DNA of 34,082 nt from Tannerellaceae bacterium. Lineage in GTDB: Bacteria > Bacteroidota > Bacteroidia > Bacteroidales > Tannerellaceae. The notes below the pieces were generated by a model. That model was not told the origin of the DNA. It ran no database searches and saw only the letters and a program-made list of their open reading frames with translations. A program made the position numbers and the translations under genes. The stretch covers positions 1-34,082 of the forward strand of contig JAJQFE010000051.1 of assembly GCA_021201295.1 (NCBI GenBank), written 5' to 3'. Positions 8,646-17,569 of this stretch are shown one piece after another (position 1 is the first letter of the stretch; each line of letters opens with the position of its first letter).

Positions 8646-8888
8646 TCAGACATTTCTGAACAATGAAATGATCCAGAGTAATAAAAGTGCACCTATGGTA
8701 GACATAATAATTGTTCCCAGAATACCATTAATGGCCAGTCCCAGTAAACCAAATACCCAACCGCCAATCACACTACCTACTACCCCAACAATGAGGTTTA
8801 CTATTAATCCGAAACCGGCCCCTCTAAAGATTTTACCTGCTAAGAAGCCGGCAATAATACCGATTATAATTGAAATTAAAATTCCCAT
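8646..8888 (-). CDS. GlsB/YeaQ/YmgE family small membrane protein
   Basis: The 80-residue protein is almost wholly hydrophobic and Gly-rich, with about three membrane helices: MGILISIIIGIIAGFLAG, GLIVNLIVGVVGSVIGGW and GTIIMSTIGALLLLWIISL. This is the transglycosylase-associated protein family (PF04226), which includes GlsB and YeaQ and is linked to stress responses, though the molecular role is not established. The gene is complete, with a TGA stop. Its leader contains two adjacent hairpins at 8910-8959. Confidence 0.88.
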   Translation of the reverse strand: MGILISIIIGIIAGFLAGKIFRGAGFGLIVNLIVGVVGSVIGGWVFGLLGLAINGILGTIIMSTIGALLLLWIISLFRNV

Positions 8889-8909
8889 ACTTCTGATATT
8901 TAAGTTTAT

Positions 8910-8959
8910 GTTCCCCTAAAACAGAGGGAACCGGAATTTTGTTTATGGGGAAATTCCGG
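8910..8959 (-). promoter_or_regulatory. Two abutting hairpins in the glsB-like leader
   Basis: GTTCCC (8910-8915) pairs with GGGAAC (8926-8931), and CCGGAATTT (8931-8939) pairs with AAATTCCGG (8951-8959). The arms share base 8931, so the two stems abut in the 130-base gap between the receiver-kinase gene and the glsB-like gene. On the minus strand the larger hairpin comes first and the smaller ends 22 bases before the ATG. They could be a terminator for the upstream gene, an operator or a leader structure. Confidence 0.45.
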
Positions 8960-9018
8960 ATTAATCCTTATTAAGACTAACCTTTAAGGAGTGTTTTTTT
9001 AGAGACACCCTTTTGAAA

Positions 9019-10143
9019 TTATTCCGTCTCTCTGGCAGAGGCTTTTAAGGAAAAAGAAAAGGTGGTTCCTTTTCCTTCTTCAGATTCCACCCAGAACCTG
9101 CCTGCATGTGCTTCTATAAAGGTGCGACATACCAGTAATCCCAGGCCGGAGCCATATTCATTGATGATACCGGAGGTTTTGGGAACGGTAGGTGGAAACA
9201 GATATTCTACTTTTTCCTGACTTAATCCTACTCCCGAATCTTTGACTGAAACCTGAATAATCCCATTCGGGAGGGAAGCACTGGAAATGGTAATAGCGCC
9301 CCCGGTAGAATTAAATTTGACAGCATTGGATAAAAGGTTCTGGAGAATGGTCTGGATCATATCTATGTCTATTTCTCCCGTTAGGTCATTCTCTAAGCCT
9401 TGCGTATAGATAGTAACATTTTTCAATGCTGCGATAGGACGATAGGTTTCTACCACTTCATCGATGATACTATTTATATCTGCTATTTGTTTATGGGCTT
9501 TTAATTTATGTTGGTCTAATTTGATAACCTGCTGCATGTTGTTCAGGCAAAGGGACATTTCCACTGTGGTGTGATTCATGGTTTGTAACATCTCGAAACC
9601 ATCTTCTCCTATCTGTTTTCTGTCTACAATACGAAGCAAGGAGCTGTTCACAAATTTTAACAAATTTAGCGGTGAATAGAGTGCCTGGGTCAACATAGAA
9701 TAGAGTAAATTATGGGATTCAATGGCATATTCCAGTTCACGTCGCATTCGTTTCAGTTGATAGAATTCATAATGGTGCCGGATACGACAGGCTAATTCCT
9801 CTGTTTTTAAAGGATATTGAAGATGTTCTATGGCTCCTAACCGGAATACTTTTTCTATATTCGTTATATCTTGTTGACGGGAAGTGATAATCACAGGTAT
9901 ATGAGTTGTTCCCGGATAACTTTTTAGTTCTTTGAGAGTTTCATATCCGCTTGTTTCGTCCATAGGAAAGGCCAATAAAATCAGGTGTGGTGAGTTTTTG
10001 CGGGCTATTTCCACTCCTTCTTTACCACAGGAAGCCGAGAGAAGTGAGTAACCCTCTTCTTTAAGGATCATTTCAGCCAGCAAAACATGAGGTGTATGAT
10101 CGTCAACGATCAAAATAGTAAATTCTGACATTGAATTTTTCAT
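9019..10143 (-). CDS. Receiver-histidine kinase fusion lacking both phospho-acceptors
   Basis: The 374-residue soluble protein joins an N-terminal receiver domain (about 1-125) to a histidine-kinase core (about 140-370). In the receiver, the acidic pair is kept (Asp14, Asp15 in IVDDH) and Thr87 is kept, but the acceptor Asp position is Ala58 (LILLAFPMDE) and the conserved Lys before Pro is Tyr110 (LQYPLK). In the kinase, the H-box reads LTQALYSPLN with Gln153 where His is expected. The ATP-binding domain looks whole: N-box LSNAVKF (Asn273), G1 DSGVG (302-306), G2 GSGLGL (331-336). It therefore should bind ATP but cannot use the standard His-Asp chemistry. It may be a scaffold, an allosteric regulator or a kinase for another target. 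It has no membrane segment. An alternative ATG is at 10131. Confidence 0.85.
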   Translation of the reverse strand: MKNSMSEFTILIVDDHTPHVLLAEMILKEEGYSLLSASCGKEGVEIARKNSPHLILLAFPMDETSGYETLKELKSYPGTTHIPVIITSRQQDITNIEKVFRLGAIEHLQYPLKTEELACRIRHHYEFYQLKRMRRELEYAIESHNLLYSMLTQALYSPLNLLKFVNSSLLRIVDRKQIGEDGFEMLQTMNHTTVEMSLCLNNMQQVIKLDQHKLKAHKQIADINSIIDEVVETYRPIAALKNVTIYTQGLENDLTGEIDIDMIQTILQNLLSNAVKFNSTGGAITISSASLPNGIIQVSVKDSGVGLSQEKVEYLFPPTVPKTSGIINEYGSGLGLLVCRTFIEAHAGRFWVESEEGKGTTFSFSLKASARETE

Positions 10144-10164
10144 TGGTTTAATTCGTAAGTTTTA

Positions 10165-10172
10165 CAAAATTA
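10165..10172 (-). promoter_or_regulatory. -7 box for the receiver-kinase gene
   Basis: The minus strand reads TAATTTTG, an exact TAnnTTTG match 22 bases before the ATG at 10143. The region is AT-rich, so chance matches are possible. Confidence 0.4.
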
Positions 10173-10302
10173 TCAAATAACTTTGAAAACTATCCTATTT
10201 CATAGATAATAGATGTTATTTCTACCGGATATTTTTAGTCATTGTGTTTCTTTCCATTTAAGGACAGGGTGGGTAAAAACCTATTTTATGAGAATATTTC
10301 TT

Positions 10303-10310
10303 TAGCTTTG
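10303..10310 (+). promoter_or_regulatory. -7 box for the GH51 gene
   Basis: TAGCTTTG matches TAnnTTTG and lies 25 bases before the ATG at 10335. A start at the TTG 10323 would leave only a few leader bases, which supports the ATG. Confidence 0.45.
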
Positions 10311-10334
10311 CAGGATAAATAATTGGAAAAATTG

Positions 10335-12797
10335 ATGTTTCAATCCTTCAAAGTCTGTCTTTTTTTTATTTTGCTAGTTTTATGTTCCGGCTGTATGCCT
10401 GAAATGCCGGTAACTTCTACTATTATTGTAGAAGGGGAGGACTTGACCATCCCAGTAAACAAAAAACTGTATGGGTTAACCATTGAAGAAATTAATCATG
10501 CAGTTGAAGGAGGAATTTATGGAGAACTGATCCGGAACCGGAGCTTTTCAGAGGGGATTCTGTCGTTGCATGCCCGGTATGATGCTGCCCGGAATCTCTT
10601 AGTGACTCCAAATGGCTGGACTCTTCCGTTTGTACGTCCCGATTCTGTTCCGGGCTGGCAACCCCTTTCTTCTGCTACTTATATATATCCGGATAACAGA
10701 GAAGCGGTTCATAATAAAACCAGAAGATCCTTATTGGTTTCTGTTACAGCGACTCCACAGAGTGGAAGAGGAGGAGTCCTGGCAGAAGGATTTAAAGGTA
10801 TTCCTATAAAAAAGGGAGAGCAGTACCGGTTATCCTTTTTTATAAAAGGAGCTACCCTAACACCTCGCTCAGTATCCATCGCTTTGGAAGATCCGGTTAC
10901 TGATAGAGTAGTTAGTAATGTTTGTCAGGCTGTTTTTCAGTATGAGTGGAAGAAACAGGAATATACGTTTACAGCGAAAGAAGATATGCCTCATGCTGTC
11001 CTGACTTTTTCTTCTGATAGTACAGTCATGTTCTGGCTGGATGTAGTTTCATTATTTCCTGAAAACACCTGGAAAGGACGTTCAAATGGTCTTCGACCGG
11101 AATTAATGGAAAGGATTGCGGATCTTAAACCGGCATTTATCCGTTTTCCGGGAGGTAGTTTTGTAGAAGGGTATATGAATGGGACTTTTCCGGTCTGGCA
11201 TGAGACAATTGGGGCTATTTCCGAACGGAGGCATTTTTGGAATATATGGGGGTACGGTACTACGAATGGGATGGGTTACCATGAATATCTTGAAATGTGT
11301 GAAGATCTGGGGGCGGACCCTGTGTATGTTATTAATAGTGGAGTAACCAGTCAGAGTCGCCGTCCCAGATATGAAGATATTACGGCTATGCCTCAATTAG
11401 TGCAGGAGGCGTTACATGCTATTGCCTATGCCAATGAACCCGCGGACTCTATTTATGGAAGTATGCGTGCAAAGAATGGACATCCGGATCCTTTTCATTT
11501 AAATTATATAGAGATTGGTAGTGAGAATTATGGATATGAATATGCCCGGCGATTCCGCCTTTTTAAACAGGCTATCAATGAAAAATATCCGGATATAACT
11601 GTGATTAGCAGTGCTCCTCTTAACCGGCTACTCCGGACAGATTGGGTGGATCATCATTTTTATACCAATGAACAGTTTTTTACTACAAATCATGACCGTT
11701 TTGAAAATACATATCCACGGCGTTCTCCCAGTGTTTTTATTGGCGAAATGGCTACTGCCAGCCATGAAACTGCAGGTACACAACAGGCGGCTGTAGCAGA
11801 AGCTGTTTTTTATATTGCTGCAGAAAGGAATCCGGGCGTAGTGAAAGGTCTGGCGTATGCACCTGTTTTAGGAAATGCCAATTATGAGTATCAGAAATAT
11901 CCTTTTATTTTTTTTGATAATCAACAGGTTGTAGTCTCTCCTTCTTATTATGTATATCAGCTATTTAACGGCTATCGGGGAGATGAACTATTAAAAATAG
12001 AAGTGGAAACGTACCGGAAACCAGGTGTGACTTTCGGCCGGGCTGGAATTTACATGTTTGATAATAGCTATGAAATAGAAGATGTAGCTATTAATAATCA
12101 ACCTGTTGAGACAGTATCGGTAATAAGTGGCGGATGGACGGTGGATGACCGGAAGCTGATCGCGGCAGCTAATCGTTGGAATTATGCTTTAACAGGTGAT
12201 TCTACTGCATGTAATTATGAATTTTCAGCTCGTGTCAGACGTATAAAAGGCAGTGGACAGATGCAATTCCATGTACGTGATAACGGACAGAGAGGAGATC
12301 AGGCGGAATATATAGGGTTGAGAATAGGAGGAGGGAGCTGTGATTTATACCGTCAATCCGGTGCTGTCCAGGATTTTTTAGTAGCCTCTGTTCCTTACTT
12401 ATTGGAAAGCCAGCGTTGGTATACTGTTCGTATCAGTTGTTATAATGATGTGATCCGTTGTTATATAGATGGTTCCTTAATACATGAGGTAACTCTCTCT
12501 TCTTTACCTGCTCTAGTTTCGGTTGCCACCCTGGATAAAGAGAATCACCGGATTCTTTTGAAGGTGGTAAATACTACACAGCATGAGGAGAGAACAGAGT
12601 TGTTGATCCATGGAATATCTGTTAAGAATCAGGGAAAGGTCATTGAACTATCAGCTGCGCCTGATGAAAGGAATACCTTTGAAGAACCTCAAAGGATTAT
12701 GCCCATAAAGAAAGAGATCTCCTTTTCTATGGGAAGATCTATGATCTATACGTTTTCCCCTAACTCCGTTACTTTATTAAAACTTGATATTAACTGA
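10335..12797 (+). CDS. GH51-type alpha-L-arabinofuranosidase, lipoprotein
   Basis: This 820-residue protein has a signal peptide ending in the lipobox LCSGC, so it should be lipid-anchored outside the cytoplasm. After GLTIEEINHAVEGGIYGELIRNRSF, typical of GH51, comes a CBM4/9-like beta-sandwich (about residues 90-250), then the catalytic barrel with FIRFPGGSFVEGY. The acid/base Glu is E397 in EIGSEN and the nucleophile is E471 in FIGEMA. In clan GH-A the residue before the acid/base Glu is almost always Asn; here it is Ser396. A LamG/DUF1080-like domain (DNGQRGD, GLRIGGG, YIDGSLIHEV) sits within the C-terminal beta region. The enzyme would release arabinofuranose from plant arabinan or arabinoxylan, with the caveat of Ser396. 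No SusC/D or other glycan genes adjoin it. Confidence 0.82.
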   Translation: MFQSFKVCLFFILLVLCSGCMPEMPVTSTIIVEGEDLTIPVNKKLYGLTIEEINHAVEGGIYGELIRNRSFSEGILSLHARYDAARNLLVTPNGWTLPFVRPDSVPGWQPLSSATYIYPDNREAVHNKTRRSLLVSVTATPQSGRGGVLAEGFKGIPIKKGEQYRLSFFIKGATLTPRSVSIALEDPVTDRVVSNVCQAVFQYEWKKQEYTFTAKEDMPHAVLTFSSDSTVMFWLDVVSLFPENTWKGRSNGLRPELMERIADLKPAFIRFPGGSFVEGYMNGTFPVWHETIGAISERRHFWNIWGYGTTNGMGYHEYLEMCEDLGADPVYVINSGVTSQSRRPRYEDITAMPQLVQEALHAIAYANEPADSIYGSMRAKNGHPDPFHLNYIEIGSENYGYEYARRFRLFKQAINEKYPDITVISSAPLNRLLRTDWVDHHFYTNEQFFTTNHDRFENTYPRRSPSVFIGEMATASHETAGTQQAAVAEAVFYIAAERNPGVVKGLAYAPVLGNANYEYQKYPFIFFDNQQVVVSPSYYVYQLFNGYRGDELLKIEVETYRKPGVTFGRAGIYMFDNSYEIEDVAINNQPVETVSVISGGWTVDDRKLIAAANRWNYALTGDSTACNYEFSARVRRIKGSGQMQFHVRDNGQRGDQAEYIGLRIGGGSCDLYRQSGAVQDFLVASVPYLLESQRWYTVRISCYNDVIRCYIDGSLIHEVTLSSLPALVSVATLDKENHRILLKVVNTTQHEERTELLIHGISVKNQGKVIELSAAPDERNTFEEPQRIMPIKKEISFSMGRSMIYTFSPNSVTLLKLDIN

Positions 12798-12849
12798 TCT
12801 TCTGTTTGCATTTAACTCTTCTGGTTTTTAATAATAGCTGATTTTTGTG

Positions 12850-12857
12850 TAGGTTTG
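12850..12857 (+). promoter_or_regulatory. -7 box for the AddB-like gene
   Basis: TAGGTTTG matches TAnnTTTG exactly, 18 bases before the ATG at 12876. A T-rich stretch lies about 20 bases upstream, at the -33 position. Confidence 0.45.
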
Positions 12858-12875
12858 TAGAGAAATAATCCAATA

Positions 12876-15761
12876 ATGAAACCATTCTTATATCAGGTTG
12901 CTTCGGTTTTTTATCGTCAATATGATGCCCATATCAGTCGTCTTGCTTTTGTTTTTCCGAATAAAAGAGCCGGACTCTTCTTTAAAAAATATCTTTCTGA
13001 AATTGCTGATAAACCTATCTTTTCACCTACGATCCTGACTATAACGGATTTGTTTATTAAGTTAAGTGGAAAACAACCAGCAGATCGGATTCATATGTTG
13101 TTTACTTTATATAAGTTATATGTTGAAAAAAGCAGATCTTTAGAAACATTTGATGAATTTCTTTACTGGGGAGAAATGCTTTTAAATGATTTCGATGATG
13201 TGGATAAATATCTGGTGGATGCCGGTATGATGTTTACTAATGTGACGGATTTCCGGGAAATAGATACAGACTACAGTTTCCTGAATCCGAAACAAATGGC
13301 TGCTATCCGTACTTTCTGGTCTTCTTTTAATTCGGGTAATCCTACGAGTATGCAGAAAAGTTTTTTGGCTGCCTGGGAAATTCTGTTTGAGCTATATCGT
13401 GATTTTAAAGATTCTTTACAGAAACAGGGTATAGGCTATGAAGGGATGATATACCGGGAAGTAGTTGAAAATTTTTCTTCCGGAGAGCTGATTCCGCTGC
13501 CATATGATAAAGTAGTTTTTGTAGGTCTAAATGCCCTTTCTCCTGCTGAAGAATCTCTTCTGACTTTATTCCAGGCGAAAGGTATCGGTGATTTTTATTG
13601 GGACTATATCTCGGATAAAGTATGTGATGAAGATAATAAAGCCTCATTATTTGTAGAGAAAAATCTGAAACAATTTCCTTCGCAATTAGGGTGGCTGGGA
13701 GAAGAGCCTGTCGAAACTCAGGTAGATGTCATAGGTATACCTTCCGGAATAGGACAGGCTAAACAATTATATGCTCTGTTGGAAGATCTGTGTGGTGAAC
13801 ATGGGATAGCAGAGGAGACAGCTGTCCGTACGGCGATCGTATTACCGGATGAGACCTTACTTATTCCGGTGCTGAATGCGATTCCTGAACCCATCAGAAA
13901 GATTAATGTAACCATGGGTTATCCGTTAGCCGGAACTCCGGTTGCCTCTTTAATGGAATATATTCTAATCCTGCAAAAAAATATACGGTATATGGATCGT
14001 CAGCCCATGTTCCATTACCGGGACGTGTTGCCTATTCTGAATCACCGGTATATTCTGGCAGCCCAACCGGAAATGGTTACCAGGTTAATAAAATATATTA
14101 CTGATTATAATAAGATATATATTAGTAGCAAAGAACTGGAAAAAAACACATTATTAAGGACTATTTTCACTCCGGTATCGGATGCCATGAATTTTTTTGA
14201 GTATCTGCTTCGTGTCTTACAGGAATTGAACCATTATTTTGCTGTCAGTGAGGAAGAAATAGACGATGAGGAAGATTCCCACTGGTCGATGAGTGATCTG
14301 GAACAGGAATTTATTTTTCATTACTTTGCTACGGTTAACCGGATGAGGGAAGTTATGAAAGATGGAGGAATAGAGATGCAGTTTGAGACCTATTTCCGAC
14401 TTTTGAAACGAATTACGGATACCATTAAAATTCCTTTTGAGGGTGAACCATTAGGAGGGCTGCAGGTAATGGGTGTCCTGGAAACCAGGGCACTGGATTT
14501 TGACCGTTTAATCATTCTGTCTATGAATGAAGGAAAGTTTCCTTCCCGGAATGTGCAAAATTCATTCATCCCTTATAATTTGCGTCGTGGATTTGGACTC
14601 CCGACTTCGGAACATCAGGATGCAATCTGGGCTTATCATTTTTATCGGCTGATCCATCGTTCCAGTCGTGTCAGTCTATTATATGATACCCGGAATACAG
14701 GATTGAATACCGGAGAGAAGAGTTGTTATATTCATCAGCTACATTATCATTACCAGTTGCCTTTAATCAATAAACTGGTAGTTTATAACGTTTCTTCTTC
14801 CAAAACTTCTGCTATCTGTATTCATAAAACACCGGAGATAATGGAGCGTATGCAGATTTTTCTGAAAGGACAGCCCCGGGCTATTTCTGCCAGTGCTATT
14901 AATACCTATCTGGATTGTCCGCTAAAATTTTATTTTTCTGTTATAGAAAATGTTCAGGAGGAAGAACAGGTAACGGAAACTATTGAAAGTAGTGTTTTTG
15001 GTAGTATTCTTCACAAAGTGATGGAAGAGTTATATGAACCTTTGCGGGGCAAAATAGTAACAGCAGATCTACTGGTGGCTATCGGAAAGGATACACACGC
15101 CCTAACTACGGCTATTTCCCAGGCTTTTGCGGAAGTATTTTTTAAAACCAATGTTATACGTCCGTTAACCGGACAGAATTATCTGATTGGAGAAATGATC
15201 CGAAAATATGTGGAAAAAACAATTGAGAGGGATCGTAAGTTGACTCCTTTCCGGTATCTGGAATCAGAAAGAAGGATTATAGATAGTTTTATCCTTTCAG
15301 ATGGTAGGGAGATCCAGTTGAAAGGCTTTATTGACCGTATTGATGAAGTAGATGGAATCATTCGTATTATTGACTATAAAAGCGGAACGGGGAATACGGT
15401 ATTTAATAGTATAGCCAGCCTGTTTGATATGAAAGAAAAAGAACGGTGTAAAGCTGTCATGCAGGTATTTATGTATGCCTGGATGTATCAACGCTTACCG
15501 GAAGGGAGAAATAAAATGATCCGGCCAGGTATTTACTACATGCGTGAGTTATTCAGTCAGGAGTTTGATCCGAATATTTATTATCGATTGGAGCGGAATA
15601 ATAAAGTTATGGTAAGCTCTTTTGGGGATTATGTTCTGGATTATGAAATAGGAATGCGCAGTTGTCTGGATAAAATTTTTCATGGGGAAACACCTTTTGT
15701 ACAAACTCCTACCGGAAAAGCATGTGTCTATTGTGACTTTAAAGAAGTTTGTGGCCATTGA
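12876..15761 (+). CDS. AddB-like PD-(D/E)XK nuclease of double-strand break repair
   Basis: The 961-residue protein opens RLAFVFPNKRAGLFFKKYL, the inactivated helicase-like N-terminus seen in AddB proteins. The C-terminal nuclease has Asp820 in GFIDRID and the Asp833-Tyr-Lys835 of IIDYKSG. Four cysteines match the AddB iron-sulfur cluster: Cys681 (DCPLKFYFS) and Cys950, Cys953, Cys959 (CxxC, then five residues and C, at the very end). In the family it pairs with a UvrD-type helicase-nuclease (AddA) to resect broken DNA ends for RecA. No such partner gene is present in this window; the upstream neighbour is the GH51 gene. The frame is intact over 2.9 kb. Its TGA stop directly abuts the stop of the convergent PorT-like gene. 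Confidence 0.85.
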   Translation: MKPFLYQVASVFYRQYDAHISRLAFVFPNKRAGLFFKKYLSEIADKPIFSPTILTITDLFIKLSGKQPADRIHMLFTLYKLYVEKSRSLETFDEFLYWGEMLLNDFDDVDKYLVDAGMMFTNVTDFREIDTDYSFLNPKQMAAIRTFWSSFNSGNPTSMQKSFLAAWEILFELYRDFKDSLQKQGIGYEGMIYREVVENFSSGELIPLPYDKVVFVGLNALSPAEESLLTLFQAKGIGDFYWDYISDKVCDEDNKASLFVEKNLKQFPSQLGWLGEEPVETQVDVIGIPSGIGQAKQLYALLEDLCGEHGIAEETAVRTAIVLPDETLLIPVLNAIPEPIRKINVTMGYPLAGTPVASLMEYILILQKNIRYMDRQPMFHYRDVLPILNHRYILAAQPEMVTRLIKYITDYNKIYISSKELEKNTLLRTIFTPVSDAMNFFEYLLRVLQELNHYFAVSEEEIDDEEDSHWSMSDLEQEFIFHYFATVNRMREVMKDGGIEMQFETYFRLLKRITDTIKIPFEGEPLGGLQVMGVLETRALDFDRLIILSMNEGKFPSRNVQNSFIPYNLRRGFGLPTSEHQDAIWAYHFYRLIHRSSRVSLLYDTRNTGLNTGEKSCYIHQLHYHYQLPLINKLVVYNVSSSKTSAICIHKTPEIMERMQIFLKGQPRAISASAINTYLDCPLKFYFSVIENVQEEEQVTETIESSVFGSILHKVMEELYEPLRGKIVTADLLVAIGKDTHALTTAISQAFAEVFFKTNVIRPLTGQNYLIGEMIRKYVEKTIERDRKLTPFRYLESERRIIDSFILSDGREIQLKGFIDRIDEVDGIIRIIDYKSGTGNTVFNSIASLFDMKEKERCKAVMQVFMYAWMYQRLPEGRNKMIRPGIYYMRELFSQEFDPNIYYRLERNNKVMVSSFGDYVLDYEIGMRSCLDKIFHGETPFVQTPTGKACVYCDFKEVCGH

Positions 15762-16468
15762 TCAGAAAAGTAAACCTAAGGAAAAGCTCATTACGTTCAT
15801 TCTTTTGTAAATACTAATGTCAGTGATCGTTTTTTCAGAAGCATAGATATTCGTGAAATCGGATTCTTTTCTATTTAATCCAAATTTATAGGAAAAATCA
15901 ATAAACAATCGTCCTATACTGGCAGCAATACCGGTTACAATACTAATATCTACCGGATTACTGCTCGTGGTAAATCTGTTTCTGGAGTTGGAAATATCAA
16001 ATGAATAATCATTTTTATAGTTATATTTTAATTTAGGACCTACCATCCAACTTAATCCATAAGGATCCTCTTTAATGAATTTATATCCTAATAGGACAGG
16101 TACTTCCAATGACCGGAGCTGAAGGTCCAGTTTACTGTAGCCAACTGCCGGAATGGCATCCGTTTCATTCGGGAGAGTGAACCGGATCTCTCCTGTGGTG
16201 TGGTGCCATCCTAAACTGGGTTGGAAAAAGAACTGGTCAATATTGATCCGGCAAAAAATACTGGCCAGATAACCCACTTTATATTGGATATGGATGTTTT
16301 CTGCCTCCACACCGTCTAATGTAAGTGAATTGATTACAGGAAAACCAGATTTTAAACCCAGGGTCGCACCGAAGTTGAATGTTTTGTTTTCTATTCTGAC
16401 CGCTTCCTGTGCCTGAATACCATAGAAAAAAGCATACACCATAATCCTATCAGGTATATTTTTTTCAT
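15762..16468 (-). CDS. PorT-like outer membrane beta-barrel protein; signal peptide frameshifted
   Basis: The body has alternating amphipathic strands ending in MNVMSFSLGLLF, a terminal aromatic residue as in outer membrane barrels, and resembles PorT/PF13568 proteins (PorT in Porphyromonas is needed for type IX secretion). The continuous frame begins only at the ATG at 16442 (MVYAFFYG), which gives no proper n-region. An ATG at 16468 in another frame encodes MKKIYLIGLWCML, a textbook signal start. The two join if the coding strand had seven rather than six T at 16426-16431, giving MKKIYLIGLWCMLFFYGIQAQ with cleavage near GIQAQ and about 235 residues in total. It lies 4 bases after the reconstructed flavin reductase stop, making it the likely last gene of the pyrB operon. 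Its role is inferred only from the fold. Confidence 0.7.
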
Positions 16469-16472
16469 AAGG

Positions 16473-17038
16473 TTATTTTTTCTTTTTTACTGACCAGCCG
16501 AATTTACCAATTAAATCTCCTAATTCATAATATTCTCATGAGAATATGCGATCAGTTCAGCTTTTTGCATATCAAAAGCTCCTGTTACCGGATCTAAATA
16601 GGTGTCATCTGCCTAAACATTGACTACATCAGCAATAAACATATCATGGCTTCCTAAAGCCATTACCTCTTTGACTCTGCATTCAATGCATAGAGGAGAT
16701 TCTTTAATAGTCGGAGCACTTACTAAAGTAGCTTTCCCGGGGGTAAGCTTCATTTCCTCAAATTTATTATATTCTTTACCGGAAGTAACTCCACACCAAT
16801 CCGTTGCATAAGCCATATGCCGGTTAGTCAGGTTAATAACAAACTCCATATTTCTTTTCAGAATAGGATAGGAATGCCGTTCCGGACGGACAGAAATATA
16901 GCACATCGGAGGATTTGTACAAATCGTACCTACCCAACCGATAGTAATAATATTATATTCTGAAGGATCCTTTCCACAGGTCACCATTACTGCCGGAAGC
17001 GGATAGATCATAGTACCAGGTTTCCAATCATGTTTCAT
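16473..17038 (-). pseudogene. Flavin reductase family protein with a TAG and a frameshift
   Basis: The intact part (17038 to about 16616) is an FMN-binding split barrel: VMVTCGKDPSEYNIITIGW, TNPPMCYISVRPERHSY, ending DMFIADVVNV. Then TAG at 16613-16615 replaces what is probably CAG (Gln), and the same frame continues ADDTYLDPVTGAFDM and AELIAYSH. One base is missing near 16538-16540; restoring a G gives the expected SHGEYYELGDLIGKFGWSV and a Lys-rich tail ending at TAA 16473-16475, about 188 residues. The remaining 141-residue product lacks the C-terminal quarter. I recall a flavin reductase after pyrI in Bacteroides genomes, so position supports the assignment. Substrate unknown. Having two lesions within 80 bases makes this the most damaged gene in the window. 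Confidence 0.8.
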
Positions 17039-17098
17039 ATTTCAGAATTGAGCTGTTTTTGATAAGTGTTCCTTACTTCTCTAACTTTTTTATATCTG

Positions 17099-17563
17099 TT
17101 ATTTAATCACAATTTCTTCTTTGTTTATTTTCTGTTCACAATAACGGCATTTGATAGTTCCTTTTTCCTTGTTGATTACAATGAAGCGGGTTGCCATAGG
17201 TTCATTGTTTGTAATGCATTTGGGATTATTACATTTTACCAATCCTGTAATTTCATCGGGTAGGATGACGAGTTTCTTTTCCACTACTTCATAGTCCCGG
17301 ATGATATTTAATATTACATTGGGGGCGATTAGGGCGATTCGGTTGATTTCATCTTCTTCAAAAAATTTATCAGCAATTTTAATCATTCCTTTAGAACCCA
17401 TTTTTTTACTTTGCAGATTATTTGCAATAGTAATAGTATTATTTATTTCTTCCAGTTCTAACAAAGATGCTACTTTGAAAAGCTGTGTAGGAGGTATATG
17501 ATCGATTGCAGTACCGTTTTCTAATGTTGCAACCTGTAATTCTTTTTTCTTTCCGTTGGTCAT
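17099..17563 (-). CDS. pyrI: Aspartate carbamoyltransferase regulatory subunit
   Basis: The 154-residue protein starts [21 protein letters not shown], the nucleotide-effector domain that binds CTP/ATP in the E. coli enzyme. Its C-terminal zinc domain carries Cys111, Cys116, Cys139 and Cys142 (CNNPKC, then CRYC), the four ligands that hold regulatory and catalytic subunits together. It is complete and begins 6 bases after the pyrB stop, the standard pyrBI order. It confers allosteric feedback on the first committed step of pyrimidine synthesis. The stop is TAA. Confidence 0.97.
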   Translation of the reverse strand: MTNGKKKELQVATLENGTAIDHIPPTQLFKVASLLELEEINNTITIANNLQSKKMGSKGMIKIADKFFEEDEINRIALIAPNVILNIIRDYEVVEKKLVILPDEITGLVKCNNPKCITNNEPMATRFIVINKEKGTIKCRYCEQKINKEEIVIK

Positions 17564-17569
17564 ATCAAT

